DNA from: Tetracentron sinense
Taxonomy: Eukaryota; Streptophyta; Magnoliopsida; Trochodendrales; Trochodendraceae
Length of the DNA stretch: 64,000 nucleotides
Reading direction: 5' to 3'
NCBI GenBank assembly: GCA_015143295.1
Contig: CM026560.1
Coordinates: 9,488,501-9,552,500, forward strand
Positions 42,324-54,121 of this stretch are shown one piece after another (position 1 is the first letter of the stretch; every line of letters starts with the position of its first letter). The notes under the pieces were generated by a model. The model searched no databases. It saw only the letters and a list, made by a program, of their open reading frames with translations, and was not told the DNA's origin. The translations under genes were made by a program, and so were the position numbers.

Positions 42324-44568
42324 TGTCGCGACCCAAAACCCACCCTAGGAGTTAGAGTGAATCTTGGATGAATTATCATGACCTACATAATATGCTTGAC
42401 AAACCATCCTGCAAAACACTAGGAGCATATACAATAGAGGACAAAATAGCGGAAGCATACACTAATATAGCACAGCGGAAGTCTAACAAAACCTCTATGT
42501 ATATACATGTAATCCAAGTTTTGTACAAAAGAGAAAACAACATAAAGAAGGTGCGGACATGCCCACCAAAATACATGGGTATAATCTCTTATGCTCACCC
42601 ACACTCACCTAGAATCTACCACCTAGTAGTATCCCTCCACATGAGGCTCCTCAGTAGGGGCCTCCTCGACGTACTCTTCCTCCCATGGACCGGGAGCACA
42701 TATGTCAAAAGGAGCGGGCTCTCCACTAACACCTACCGACATCAAAAGTACGGTTGAGCATGGAATACTCAGTAGGTAGCAAATACTATCCAACAGTCAT
42801 AGCAATATAATAATGAAAATAAAACAGGAAGCAGTTCATATAATTGACAGGAAAGTAAACAATTTATATTTTATGCTTGCATCACATCAAAGTCGGAAAG
42901 ACTTTTGAAATCATCGTGTGCTTGACTTGACTTAAAATAATCTTTTCGTGCTTGAAAACTTGTCTTGTCTTATTCTATCTTGCTTGTCTTGTCATGCGTG
43001 TCATGTCGTGTCATGCCATGAAATTAAAATACTCATGCTTGCTTACTTGGAAATTAGACATGCTCATGCAACTTGTGAGATACACTTGTGAGGGAGGGTG
43101 GTATAAAACTCTCTCTTTCAATGAGATGCACTTGCGAGGGAGGGTGGAGTAGAACCCCCTCTACAATGAGATGCACTTGCGAGGGAGGGTGGTGTAGAAC
43201 CCCCTCTACAATCTTGAAGGGAGGGAAGTGTAAACTCCCTCATTTTCAATGTTTGGTCTTGTTCTTGTTAAAAGCGAGGCAAAACATATCTTAAGATATG
43301 CCCTACCTCTAATTACCAACCCTTACATTTGGCCTTGTCATGGTATTCGTGAATCGAGAATAAAACCCTTGTCTTGGAAAACACCGATAAACCATGTCAT
43401 GCAGGCCGTGCTCGTGAAGTCGTGTACATGCCTTAGCTTGGAATTAAACGTGACATTTGAAATTCAATAATACACAAAATAATATTCATTTCGACACATA
43501 AACCTTCATGCCGTTATAGAAAGCGAATAATCACACTATCGTAAACCCTAGAAATTTCCATATGCTTTAAATCATGCTTTTCTTGATTAATGATTCATCC
43601 AATCCATCCATCATCCATTGTGTGTTCATTATTTGGTGAAATACCCTCCTCATTTCATTCATCACAACATCCATATGACATCCATTGCCCAACATCCATC
43701 TCCACACATACAGTCCATCTCATTAACATACTTAGTATTTGGGGAAAAACCTTAAAAGGAAAGAAAAGAGGAAGAGGAATGACTAGGAGGGTAGCATAGG
43801 GTACCGACCTTGAAAAGACGAGGAAAACCCTTCGACACGTGCATGGGGTTGCTGTCGTGCTTGGAGAACGTGCTCCTCACGTGCTTTGCCTTGGATTTGA
43901 AGAATCCAAGCCTTGGGGACGATTTTGGGTTCTCAAACCCTTGATTCCTCTCAAGTTGAAACCCTAGGTTAGTAACCCTTTCTCCTCTCTCACTCTCTCT
44001 CAAAATATTGCTAAGCATGGTGTGTGGGGACCCAAGGCTCGAGCCAACCCTTATAGGCAAGGGAGGAATGCCCAAAAGACTATAAAGCCCTTGATGAAAT
44101 TCTGTAAAAACGTGAAAGACTGAGCAATCAGTGGTCAGGACCGAGCGATCTGTCGCCAACCGAGCGATCGGTGTTTCTGACCGAGCTCTCGGTCAAAAAT
44201 CACCTCTCTGGAATTTTTCCTCATACAAAATTTTAGACTAGTCAACAGATACCGATCGATCAGTTGTGGACCGATTGATCGCTACTATGGACTGAGCGAT
44301 CGGTTATCTGCAAATTTTGCCACTAAGGCCATTTTCTACTCAATCCACTAATTGGACTTATCCCAGTTCTATTCTAACCACTTCTAAACATGACTAGGAC
44401 CTTTCTAAGGCTATGACATATTAATAAATATTTTATTTAATTATTTTATAGCATTCTTGCAAAATTCTCAAAGGTTTCCAAATTCTCATTTCATGGAAAA
44501 TAGAGATTACAAAGCATCATGCCTTGACATGCATTCCAAGACATATACAAAAGTTTCGGGGCTCTACA
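42324..44568 (-). repeat. Gypsy2 5' LTR
   Basis: Homologous to 34939-37150 with scattered substitutions. Hairpin at 42753-42773 (one arm mutated), tandem units at 43085-43215, palindrome cluster at 44118-44302. Confidence 0.93.
44118..44302. repeat. Gypsy2 5' LTR cluster of CGATCG palindromes
   Basis: Same layout as 36700-36892. Several motifs have G-to-A or C-to-T changes (for example actgagcaatcagt), the pattern expected from decay of methylated CpG sites. Confidence 0.85.
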
Positions 44569-44573
44569 ATGAC

Positions 44574-44825
44574 TCGTCGTTGAGTGGAGACAGAATAAAA
44601 AATTTTAAAAACCTGCAAGACACTCGTCGTCAAGTGGTGATGACTCGTCGACGAGTCCACACTAAAAATTGAAATTCAAATTTCAACATCTGGAAAGATT
44701 CCTCAAGCCTTCAAACCTTTTTATAAATAATTTTAAGAGATTTTAAGATACTTTAAAACCATACAACACAATTCATCAATCAACATATAGTATTTCCAAT
44801 TTTGTTCATCCTTAGGGAAAATTTT
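44574..44825 (-). other. Copia2 spacer between pol and the env-like ORF
   Basis: It holds three further ACTCGTCGACGAGT-type palindromes (44572-44662), then AT-rich DNA. The pol stop lies at 44826. Confidence 0.6.
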
Positions 44826-46440
44826 TTATTTGATGTCATCAAGTTTAGCCAAGCCTAATTCTCTTCTTAAAGTATTAAATCTTTCATAAGGAAGAGGTTT
44901 AGTAATTATGTCTACAAGTTGGATATTTGTGTCCACAAATTCCAACATTACATCTGTATTTTGAATATGATCCCTTATGAAATGAAATCTAATTTCAATA
45001 TGTTTGGTTCTTGAATGTTGAATTGGGTTCTTTGTCATACATATTGCACTTGTGTTATCACATTTAATTGGAATCTTATCATAAAAAAATTTGAAGTCTT
45101 CCAGTTGTTGCTTCATGTATAATGTTTGAGCACAACTCCCAGCAGCTATATATTCAACCTCAGCTATTGATAGAGCTACATAGTTTTGTTTTTTGCAAGA
45201 CCATGAGACTAATGAGTTTCCTAAGAAGTGACATGAGCCACTAGTGCTCTTCCGATCAACTTTGCAACCAGCAAAGTCAACATTAGAATAACTAACTAGT
45301 TCTAGAGATGTGTTCTTAGGGTACCATAATCCTAGATCAATTGTTCCAATTAAGTATTTAAAAATTCTTTTGATTGTAGTCATATGTGATTCTTTAGGAT
45401 TAACTTGAAACCTAGCACACATGCAAACACTAAATATAATATCAGGCCTACTAGCAGTCAAATACAATAAATTACCAATCATACATTGATATTTTGTTTC
45501 TTTTACACTTAAGCCATTTTCATCTTTATCTAGCTTTGTGGTTGGACTAATAGGAATATCAGCATTCTTTGAATTGTCAATCCCAAACTTTTTCAGTAGC
45601 TCTCTAGTATACTTGGCTTGATTTATGAAGATGTCATCCTTTAATTGCCTGATTTGAATTCCGAGGAAGAAATTCAATTCTCTCATCATGTTCATTTCAA
45701 ATTCATCCTGCATGGACTTCGTAAAATCTTGACAGAGAGATTCATTAGTAGATCCAAAAATAATATCATCAATATAGATTTGCACAAGAAGCATATCATT
45801 ATTTTTGGATTTTATAAACAGAGTAATATCTATTTTACCTCTAATGAATTCTTTTTCAAGTAGGAAGCTACTGAGTCTATCATACCAAGCTTTAGGAGCT
45901 TGCTTTAAACTATAAAGAGCTTTAGTGAGTTTAAATATATGATTAGGCATGTTATGATTTTCAAAGCAAGGAGGTTATTCTACATAAACTTCCTATGATA
46001 TAAATCCATTCAAGAAAGCACTTTTAACATTCATTTTATAAAGTTTAAAGTCTTTAAAACAAGCATAAGCAAGCAACATCCTAATACCTTCAAGTCTAGC
46101 AAAAGAGACAAAAGTTTCATCATAATCAATTCCCTCTTGTTGGTTGTATTCTTGAGCTACTAGCCTAGCTTTATTTTTAACAATATTTCATTCTTCATCC
46201 TTTTTATTTCTAAAAATCCATTTAATACCTATTATAGATTTGCTTTTTGGTCTGGGCACTAAATCTCATACTTGATTTCTTTCAAATTATTTTAATTCTT
46301 CTTGCATAGTAATTCCCCAAGATTCATCATTAATGGCTTCAAGAGCATTCGTAGGTTCAATTTGAGAGAGGAATACAAGGTTATTACAAATGTTTCTTCT
46401 AGTTCTCACACCTTGTTCTATATTACCAAGAATTTGTTCT
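44826..46440 (-). pseudogene. Copia2 pol, reverse transcriptase and RNase H
   Basis: The long open part (44826-45950) reads LTKALYSLKQAPKAWYDRL, IYIDDIIFG (the Copia active site, normally YVDD or YIDD) and LYLTASRPDIIFSVCMCARF. RNase H follows with SYSNVDFAGCKVDRKSTSG, in which the usual first catalytic D (YSDAD) is N. AEVEYIAAG and the end LPYERFNTLRRELGL also match the family. The N-terminal part (about 45960-46440) has stops and frameshifts, including one at 45975. RNase H activity is probably lost. The domain order IN-RT-RH confirms Ty1/Copia. Confidence 0.95.
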
Positions 46441-46451
46441 TTAGGATGATC

Positions 46452-47560
46452 TTAAATTAATCTCCATGCCTTAGGAAGATGAATTTCATTTTCTTCTTCA
46501 TTTTCATCTAAGTTTTCATTTTCTAAGTTAATAGCATTATCTAGGTTGACATTATCCTTTTTATTGATTTCTATATTTGTAATATTTTTAGATAGTTTTT
46601 CAACTTTGTCAATTTGATCATCATCATCATGATTTTTAGTTTTAAAATGATTGGATTGATAAAAAATAACATGCATAGATTCTTCAATAATTAGAGAGGT
46701 TTTATTAAACACCCTATAAGCTTTGCTAGTAGTAGCGTAACCAAGAAAAATTCTTTCACTAGATTTTGGTTCAAATTTCTTTAAGTTTGGTTTACTATTA
46801 AGAATAAAATATTTGCAATCAAATACTTTGAAGTAGCCAATATTGGGTGATCTATCATGCCAAAGTTCGTAAGGGGTTTTGTTTAATTTATTTCTAATGA
46901 CAACCCTATTAATTACATAACAAGATGTAGTAATGGCTTCAGCCCCAAAATAGTTAGGTAAATTATGTTCATTTAATATGGTCCTACCCATTTCTTGCAA
47001 TGATCTATTCTTTCTTTTAACCACTCCATTTTGTTGAGGAATTCTAAGGGCGGAAAAATTATGGTTAAAACCATTTTCTTTACAAAAGAATTCAAGCTCT
47101 TGATTCTTGAATTCTCCATCTCTATCACTTCTTATAGAATTAATGGAGTAACCTATTTCATTTTGTACTCTTTTATAGAATTTTTCAAATAAAATATGCA
47201 CTTCACTTTTATGAGATAGAAATAGCACCAAAGTGAATCTAGAGTAGTCATCTACAATGACAAAAGCATAGAGTTTTCCGGCTAAACTAGCAACATCATT
47301 AGGCCCAAACAAATCCATATGTAATAATTCTAATGGCCTAGAAGTAGAGATAACAAGTTTCTTTTTGAAGGAAGATTTTATTTGTTTTCCTAGTTGGCAA
47401 GCATCACACACTTTGTCTTTTGAAAACTTTATTTTTGGTAAGCCTTTAACAAGATCTTTTTTAGATAATTTTGATAGTAAATCCATACTTGCATGGCCTA
47501 ACCTTCTATGCCATAGCCAACTAGTCTCATTAATAGTAGAAAAACATATTAGGTTTTAAG
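46452..47560 (-). pseudogene. Copia2 pol, GAG-pre-integrase and integrase
   Basis: Reading from the right: a zinc-binding pre-integrase block (remnant of WHRRLGHA, then MDLLSKLSKKDLVKGLP, CDACQLGKQ), then the catalytic core with LHMDLFGP (first D), VIVDDYSRFT, IRSDRDGEFKN (second D; RSDxGxEF normally) and IPQQNGVVKRKNRSLQEM, where the usual VxERKNR glutamate is K. A stop at 47560 breaks the histidine part. The third acidic residue appears lost, so integrase is probably inactive. C-terminal residues are N-, E- and D-rich. Confidence 0.93.
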
Positions 47561-47678
47561 TGATAAGTTCTTCAAAATAAATTGTATATGCATTTTCATA
47601 TCTATGAGCTATGAACATGGTGTTAATGTTATCTTTGTCCTTAATGATACACACATTAGATTTAAATGATACATTTAG

Positions 47679-48460
47679 TCATTTGTCACACAATTGACTA
47701 ATACTAATTAAATTATGTTTAAGACCTTCAACAAGTAAGACATTCTCGATAAAAGTGGTAGAGTTCTTACCAACATTACCTATACCGATGATCTTCCCTT
47801 TCGCGTTGTCCCCGAAGGTCACATGTCTTCCATCTTTTGGAGAGATTGAGATAAATAGATCTTTGTTCCCCAACATGTGCCTTGAGCATCCACTATCCAA
47901 GAATCGTCTTGTCTTGGAGGAGTTAGATTTCAAACAAACCTACAAGAAGAGATTTAAGTAACTCCAACATATTTTCCTCCCAATACCCACATAGTTTTGG
48001 TAGGAACCCAAACTGATTTTTGAATAGTCTTGGGAGGGTAAGTTCCTTTTGGGACCCAAACCATGTTTGCTCCTTTGTCGATGGTCTTGGGAGTGATTCA
48101 TCCTTTTGGGACCCAAACTTTCTTTATCATTTTCTTTCCATTAAAGTTATAGAATGCATTTGTAGGAGGGTTTAAATCATTTGTAGATTTTGAAAAGAAT
48201 TTTTGGTACTCCTTTTGCTTTGAAAAAGGGTTGTATCCAAGACCGACTTTTCCAAAGACACATCTTTGTTGGCCTAAAAGTCTTTCAAGATTCTTTTCTT
48301 CCGTAGATAATGTGTGAGCAATTTTAATCAAGTCAATGACTTTAGCTTTTAGCTCTTCACACTCACAAGATAATCCTTGGGGTGAATTTTGAAATTCTTT
48401 TAACTTTTTATTTAAAACATTGTTTTCTTTTTCAAGAATGAGTTTCTCATTATGTAAATC
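47679..48460 (-). pseudogene. Copia2 protease region
   Basis: The open part 47679-47933 reads RRFLDSGCSRHMLGNKDLF, the Copia protease motif with catalytic DSG, then ILLVEGLKHNLISISQLCDK, which leads into pre-integrase. Upstream (about 47960-48460) there are lysine- and asparagine-rich fragments with QQRCVFGKVGLGY and a repeated WVPKG motif, as in the segment between the zinc knuckle and protease of SIRE elements. Stops separate the fragments. Confidence 0.85.
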
Positions 48461-49675
48461 ATTTCTCTTTTAGTAAAGAATCATTTGAGTTTGAAAGAGA
48501 AATATTGTTTTTCTTAAATTGTTTGTTCTTTGAACCAAGTTTTAGAAATTCAATGTAGAGATCATCAAAAGCTTCTCTAATTTCTTCATAAGATAAAGAT
48601 TCATTAGGTGAAGAATTTACCTCTTCATCTTCAAGAGCCATGAGGCAAAGGTTGGCGACTTCTTGCTCACTTGAATTGTCATCCGACCCACTTCTTTCGG
48701 AGTTGTCCCAAGTAGCTTTCATCGCCTTTTTCTTGAATCTTTGGCCTTTCTTTAGTTGGGGACACTCGATCTTGATGTGTCGTGGTTTCTTACACTCATA
48801 GCAAATGATTTGCTCTTTCTTGCTTGATTCTCCTTTAGCTATCTCATTGGAAAATTCTCTTTTGTAAGGCCTTGTCTTGAAGTTTCTCTTGTGCTTCAAG
48901 AACTTCTTGAACTTCCTTGTCATAAGAGCAATTTTATCATCTTAATCACTCTCTTCTTCCTCACTTTTTTGAGTGGTCTTCAAGGCAAGTCCCTTCTTCA
49001 CTCTTGGTTCATCTTCTTGATCCTTCATTATGACCTCGTGTGTCATGAGAGATCCAAGAAGCTCATCTATTGGAAGTTTGGTCAAATCCTTAGCTTCTTG
49101 AATGACGGTGACTTTGGGACCCAACTTTTTGGGAGTGAACAAAGAACTTTTCTAACATTCTTTGCATTGGAGTACACCTTACCAAGAGATTTTAGTTCAT
49201 TCAAAATATTGGTAAAGCGAGTAAACATGTCTCCTATAGATTCATCATTTTCCATTTTAAAAAGCTTATACTTATGAACTAACATACTTATCTTTTCTTC
49301 TTTTACTTGATTCATGCCTTCATATGTGACTTGGAGTTTGTCCCATATTTTCTTGGCTGAATCACATCCGTAGATTCTATTAAACTCTTGTGGACTTAAA
49401 GCACAATAAAAATTACTAATTGCCTTAGCATTTGTTTGGATGAGTTTAATATCAGCCTCATTCCATTCATCTTCTGTTTTAGGAATTCTAATACCATCAA
49501 CTACTTTGTGAGGTAGGTGAGGTCCTTTGACAATGACTTTCTAGCAGTCATAGTCAAGAGCTTGGAGATAAACCATCATTATGGTTTTTCAAAAGTTATA
49601 GTTTTCTCCATTGAACAATGGAGGTCTGGTGGTCGATTGGCCCTCTCCTAAGGTAATAGCAAATATGTTTGCCAT
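48459..49675 (-). pseudogene. Copia2 gag (UBN2-type capsid and zinc knuckle)
   Basis: ATG at 49675 opens MANIFAITLGEGQSTTRPP, the usual start of this Copia gag group. Two tryptophan codons in the next 40 residues have become stops (TGA and TAG). The UBN2-like capsid part includes ISNFYCALSPQEFNRI and KIWDKLQVTYEG, and continues through 49315-49082 (SIGDMFTRFTNILNELKSLG). A frameshift near 49140 is followed by a segment ending near 48942. The zinc knuckle CYECKKPRHIKIEC (about 48775-48815) has GH changed to RH. Coil-forming residues follow to 48459. Non-functional. Confidence 0.92.
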
Positions 49676-49722
49676 AAGGAATCTTTAACTCAAGATGGTT
49701 ACATCTAAAATAGAGCACTTAG

Positions 49723-49734
49723 CTCTGATACCAA
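49723..49734 (-). promoter_or_regulatory. Copia2 primer-binding site (initiator tRNA-Met)
   Basis: The minus strand reads TGGTATCAGAGC, two bases inside the LTR end CATCA at 49737. Confidence 0.95.
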
Positions 49735-51146
49735 TTGATGCCCAAATAATGGACCCTAGAGGGGGGGGGGGGTGAATAGGGTTTATGGCAAATTAAAAAT
49801 TTGTTCTAAGTGATTTTAGCAGAAATAAAAATTTATCACAGCAACTACCAAATAAAAATCAGAGATAATAAATAGAGAGATAGGTAAAAATACCAGACAC
49901 CAGATATGTTATCGGGGTTCAGCAACTTGCCTACGTCCCCGCCTTTGAGCTTTTCTGCTTCAAGGATTTTCACACGAATCACTAATCGTACTCTTCTTTT
50001 CCGGCAGAGAGCAAGCTTTACAATCCTTTTTCAGGCTCAGGAAGAACCTTTACAATCCCCTTTTGACAGGCTCAGAAATAACATCTTCAAGAGAGACTCT
50101 CTAGGATACATGAGAACACTCTTCTCAAAGTAGTGCAAGAATCCCTAATTCTTGACTTCCAGTAATTTATAGAAATTTGGTGAATATTGAATCCGAATTG
50201 AAAGCTTCTAACTGAGCTAGATAAGAATGAAAATCAATGCTAACAATCACTCAAGATTGATTGGAATTGAAAGCCCAAAGAGTGAGGGATTGGGATTATA
50301 GAAGTTTAATGCAAAAACAGAGTATGGATTGCTTTGAAGGTTGTGAGTGATGATCAATAATCAATAGAACAGTGTTGGTTTATCTATTTTGATCATAAAT
50401 CAACACTATTTATAGTTGAGCAATTAATATGGCTGTTGGGGGTAGATTTATGTCACGCCCCAAAATACCCCCTAGGAGTTAAGGGATACTTTAGAGGTGA
50501 CTACGTGTACCTGTCAAACCATCCTGTAATGCAAGAGGCTAAACATAATATAATACAATGATAATCAGAGCGTGGAAACTAAACATAAGTGCGGAAGCAT
50601 AAGCAAAATTTTTTCTTTTCTTCTATTACTCCATATAGCATTCCAAGTTAACATATACTAAATACAATCAAAGTAAAGGTGGACATGCCCACCTATCAAA
50701 ATACAAAAAGGAACTCTCTAACACTCTCCTCTCAACAGTAGTCGAGGTATGGCCACACATCCAAGTCCCCATCCTCTTGAGACTGCCATGGGATAGGTGG
50801 CTCCCTCTCCTCTACATACTCCTCCTCGACCCAAGGCTCGGGGTCGAGGACATCCACGGTACCTGCCGACATAAAAGTACGGCTGAGCATGGAATACTCA
50901 GCGAGTACAAACTACTAGCTAACCATAACAATAACGAACGCATAACAACAGTGAGCAATACAAGATATTAATTTAAAGCAATAGTGAAAGCATAAGATAC
51001 ATAGCCATATCTTGACATGCGTATATGAATGCAAAAACCTCGATAAAACTCATGTCTCGGAAACCTTTTTCGTGTCTCGGTCAAATCATGTATGTGTATC
51101 GTGTCTTGTATTGTATTTCATGTCTTGATTTGTTCTTGACTTGTAT

Positions 51147-51640
51147 ACTTGTGAGCCAGAGGCTAGCACCCTTCCTTGGGCTACCAACCTCCTTGTCATG
51201 TTCTTGTTCCGTTTCTCTTGTGAGCCAGAGGCTAGCACCCTTCCTTGGGCTACCAACCTCCTTGTCATGTTCTTGTTCCGTTTCTCTTGTGAGCCAGAGG
51301 CTAGCACCCTTCACTTGGGCTACCAACCTCCTTGTCATGTTCTTGTTCCGTTTCTCTTGTGAGCCAGAGGCTACCACCCTTCACTTGGGCTACCAACCTC
51401 CTTGTCATGTTCTCTCTTGCATTTCACTTGTGAGCCAGAGGCTAGCACCCTTCCTTGGGCTACCAACCTCCTTGTCATGTTCTTGATTCATTTCACTTGT
51501 GAGCTAGAGGCTAGCACCCTTCACTTGGGCTACCAACCTCCTTGTCATGTTCTTGATTCATTTCACTTGTGAGCTAGAGGCTAGCACCCTTCACTTGGGC
51601 TACCAACCTCCTTGTCATGTTTCATTTTCTTGTTTGCTTT
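51147..51640. repeat. Tandem array of seven 69-71-bp units
   Basis: Each unit reads cttgtgagccagaggctagc, acccttc(a)cttgggctacc, aacctccttgtcatgttctt plus a variable tail. Open frames through it on both strands are repeat artefacts. Confidence 0.97.
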
Positions 51641-52603
51641 ATTATGCACAATTACTCTTGGAAAACCCAATTCATGCATGCATGCGTGCTTGTGTGCTTG
51701 TCAATAGTGGTAATCATGATGACATACTTGAATGGGCGGATCACATGAATATGGCATTTCAATCCTTAACATAGTGGTATGAAAATTTAGGCAACATATA
51801 GCACATTTGAGCAATTTATCATTCCTAAGAAAATTTACACAATTTCTATTTCCATTTTCTTCATTAAGTCCATTTATCCCTTGTTTAGTCATTTTATCAA
51901 ACACACGGTGGGCCACATTTCTTAGTCCTTCCATTTCCCTTATTTAGTGCGTATTTTTCATCAAGACATCAAGGTACATTCGTTATTTGTAAAGTGCCCA
52001 TCTTCCATTTTCCTTTTCACACATCACACAACATCCATTCGGCATCCAATCGCCTCAATCGACATCCCATCCACCCATCCATACCTTTTTCTTATCTTGT
52101 TTATATTTAGTGAAGATGATACACTTTATAAGGAAGAAAACATACTATCAAGAGTCACATTTCATAAGGAAAACCTAGATTTATTGCTAGGGTAAGTTAG
52201 TAGGGTGTACTAACCTTGAATCAAGGCTTGATCCTTGGTAGGGACCTTGATTGAAGCTCCAACTTGAAAGATGAAGCCTTTGCTTGAAAGAAGCTTGAGT
52301 TGGGGAAGAAATCTCTTTTAAAAAAACGTGCGTGAGGGCTGCCCTAGCTTTGAGAATGCACCCCACCCGAGCTTGAGTTGAAATCTTGAAGAAAACGTGC
52401 TTGGGGACGATCTAGGGTCTTCACCCCTTTGATTTCTTCTCCAAAAGCAACCTAGGTTTAGAGCTTTCTCCTCTTCTCTCTCTATCTCTCAAAATCCCTC
52501 AAATGTTGTAAGTGAGGCCTCAAAGGGTCGAGCAAACCCTTATGGGTAAGGGTTTAACACCCAAAAGATGAAAACGCCCTTACTGAAATTTCTGCAAAAA
52601 CGC

Positions 52604-52793
52604 GAAGACCGAGCGATCGGTGGTTATGAGCGATCGATCGGTTGCCTACCGAGCGATCGGTGTTTATGACCGATCGATCGGTCAAAAACTCACTCTCTGG
52701 AAAATTTCCCCATACAAAATTTATGACCGTGCGATAGCTACCGATCGATCGGTTATGGACCGATCGATCGCTGATTGGACCGAGCGATCGGTG
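52604..52793. repeat. Cluster of CCGATCGATCGG palindromes
   Basis: Eight near-perfect motifs (accgagcgatcggt, gagcgatcgatcggt, gaccgatcgatcggtc, taccgatcgatcggtt and so on). This is the best preserved of the five clusters in the window. Confidence 0.95.
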
Positions 52794-53703
52794 CTCTGTA
52801 TGTCTGGACTGTTTTGACCATATCTTTTGACTCGCTTGTCGGATTTCGACGATTCAACTTGCGTTGGATCCGTCTTTCGAAAATGAACATTTCTGACGTT
52901 TTGGAATTTCCGATTTCTCCCTTATTTATTAATTAGACTATAAAAATGGCCAATTAGCTATGAAGGTGGTATTCATTAAGGATGAAAAAGTCTGGGGTGC
53001 TACAATTTAATGCGTGCTAGCCATTTAAAACTAGCTCTTGCATGTTTTTCCCACAGGCACTCGTCAACAAGTGAGAGTAATTTGGGTCTGAGTCATCGAC
53101 GAGTGGAGACAGAAGCAATTGCCTCATTTTCCTGTCACCCACTCGTCGACGAGTTCCTTATACTCGTCGACGAGTTCACTGAATTTTTTTAGTAAACTCA
53201 TCTTAATGAGACCAAAACAAAGGGAAACATGCTAGGGCCCTTAGGCAATAAATTTAACATTATTTTAATCATTTTTAGGGCCTTAGATTGATGTCTAATA
53301 TATCCTTGGTCTCCTGGGGTCTATCTAGATAATCCTTGAGCAATTCTTTTCCAATGTCTTGAGGACTTTACAAGGTCCTAAGACATCTATACTTAAGACA
53401 CTAGTCTTCATTTTGGATAATATCTTCAATCTTGATTTGAGAAGCTTTGCTCTTGATGATTCTTCATGTAATGACTTGAACTTTTGAACCTTTTTCCTTT
53501 GAAGGACTAGCACATGAACTTTGACTTTGAGTGGTTTAAGCTCTTCAATTCTTCATGACTTGAATTTTGATCTTAATGGACTTTTTCTCTGAAATTTCAC
53601 ATATTTAATAGAAATATTAGTACATAAAGAGTCATTTCATTATTGTGTTATCATCAAAACAATTTAGAGTACTTAGAGTTGTAACCTTGAGGCTAACAGT
53701 CTC

Positions 53704-54098
53704 TCATTGAATGCAATCAGTCAGTGTATATTTAAGCACCCATATACTGAGTATAGTCTCCACTACAATAGTTTGAGATAAAACTACATCTCAACTATTT
53801 AGAACATCTTAGCATAGTGGTAGCCATATAAGTGAAGTACCTAGCTTCACCCATAGCTGTGATTATATATAAGGTATAAGGAACTGGAAAGCTATATCTG
53901 CCTGTGATATTCCCATCACATAGCTTTCCTACAATATATCCTAAGGACCTTTGTCGATATCTCATATCGTATAGATCATCTCATGATCATGGTCAATTAC
54001 CCATAATGAATACACAATAGACAAAGAAGAAGTCTCTATTAATCAAATTAATAAGAATCTTACAATCTAAATGACTTTTCTGGGCATCATGTCTAACA
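53704..54098 (-). mobile_element. LTR-A, 5' part
   Basis: On the minus strand it starts TGTTAGACATGATGCCCAG at 54098, like the solo LTR at 5442, and is cut at 53703 by the Copia2 target duplication. Together with 12658-14420 it forms one LTR. No internal region of its own was found. Confidence 0.78.
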
Positions 54099-54121
54099 AC
54101 ACCTTCTATGCAATAACCCAA

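Larger units (their letters stand above)
34939..44568 (-). mobile_element. Gypsy2: complete but degenerate chromovirus-type retrotransposon (9.63 kb), TSD ATGAC
   Basis: ATGAC flanks it exactly at 34934-34938 and 44569-44573. The LTRs are 2212 and 2245 bp and visibly diverged. Gag and pol are homologous to Gypsy1 but carry many stops, frameshifts and deletions. Same orientation as Gypsy1. The left terminus reads TGCTGCGTCCC in place of TGTCGCGACCC. Confidence 0.95.
50451..53004 (-). mobile_element. Solo LTR of the Gypsy-type superfamily (2554 bp), TSD ATTTA
   Basis: Top strand TGTCACGCCCCAAAATACC to GTCTGGGGTGCTACA, flanked exactly by ATTTA (50446-50450, 53005-53009). It has the hairpin at 50882-50902, a 69-70-bp array (51147-51640), the CGATCG palindrome cluster (52604-52793) and the cttttgactcgct, gacgattcaacttgcgttgg module (about 52825-52870). 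Confidence 0.94.
49737..53698 (-). mobile_element. Copia2 5' LTR (about 1.4 kb net), interrupted by a solo LTR
   Basis: Homologous to 14421-18894. Without the nested 50451-53004 element and one TSD it is 1403 bp. Palindromes ACTCGTCGACGAGT occur at 53141-53154 and 53162-53175. A run of 12 G at about 49761-49772 replaces the shorter purine run in the other LTR. The nested elements in the two LTRs are in different places and have different TSDs, so they are independent insertions. Confidence 0.92.

Noticed and set aside
51025-51486. ORF of 153 codons and its opposite-strand partners with repeated residues
   Set aside because: Produced entirely by the 69-71-bp tandem array, open on both strands.
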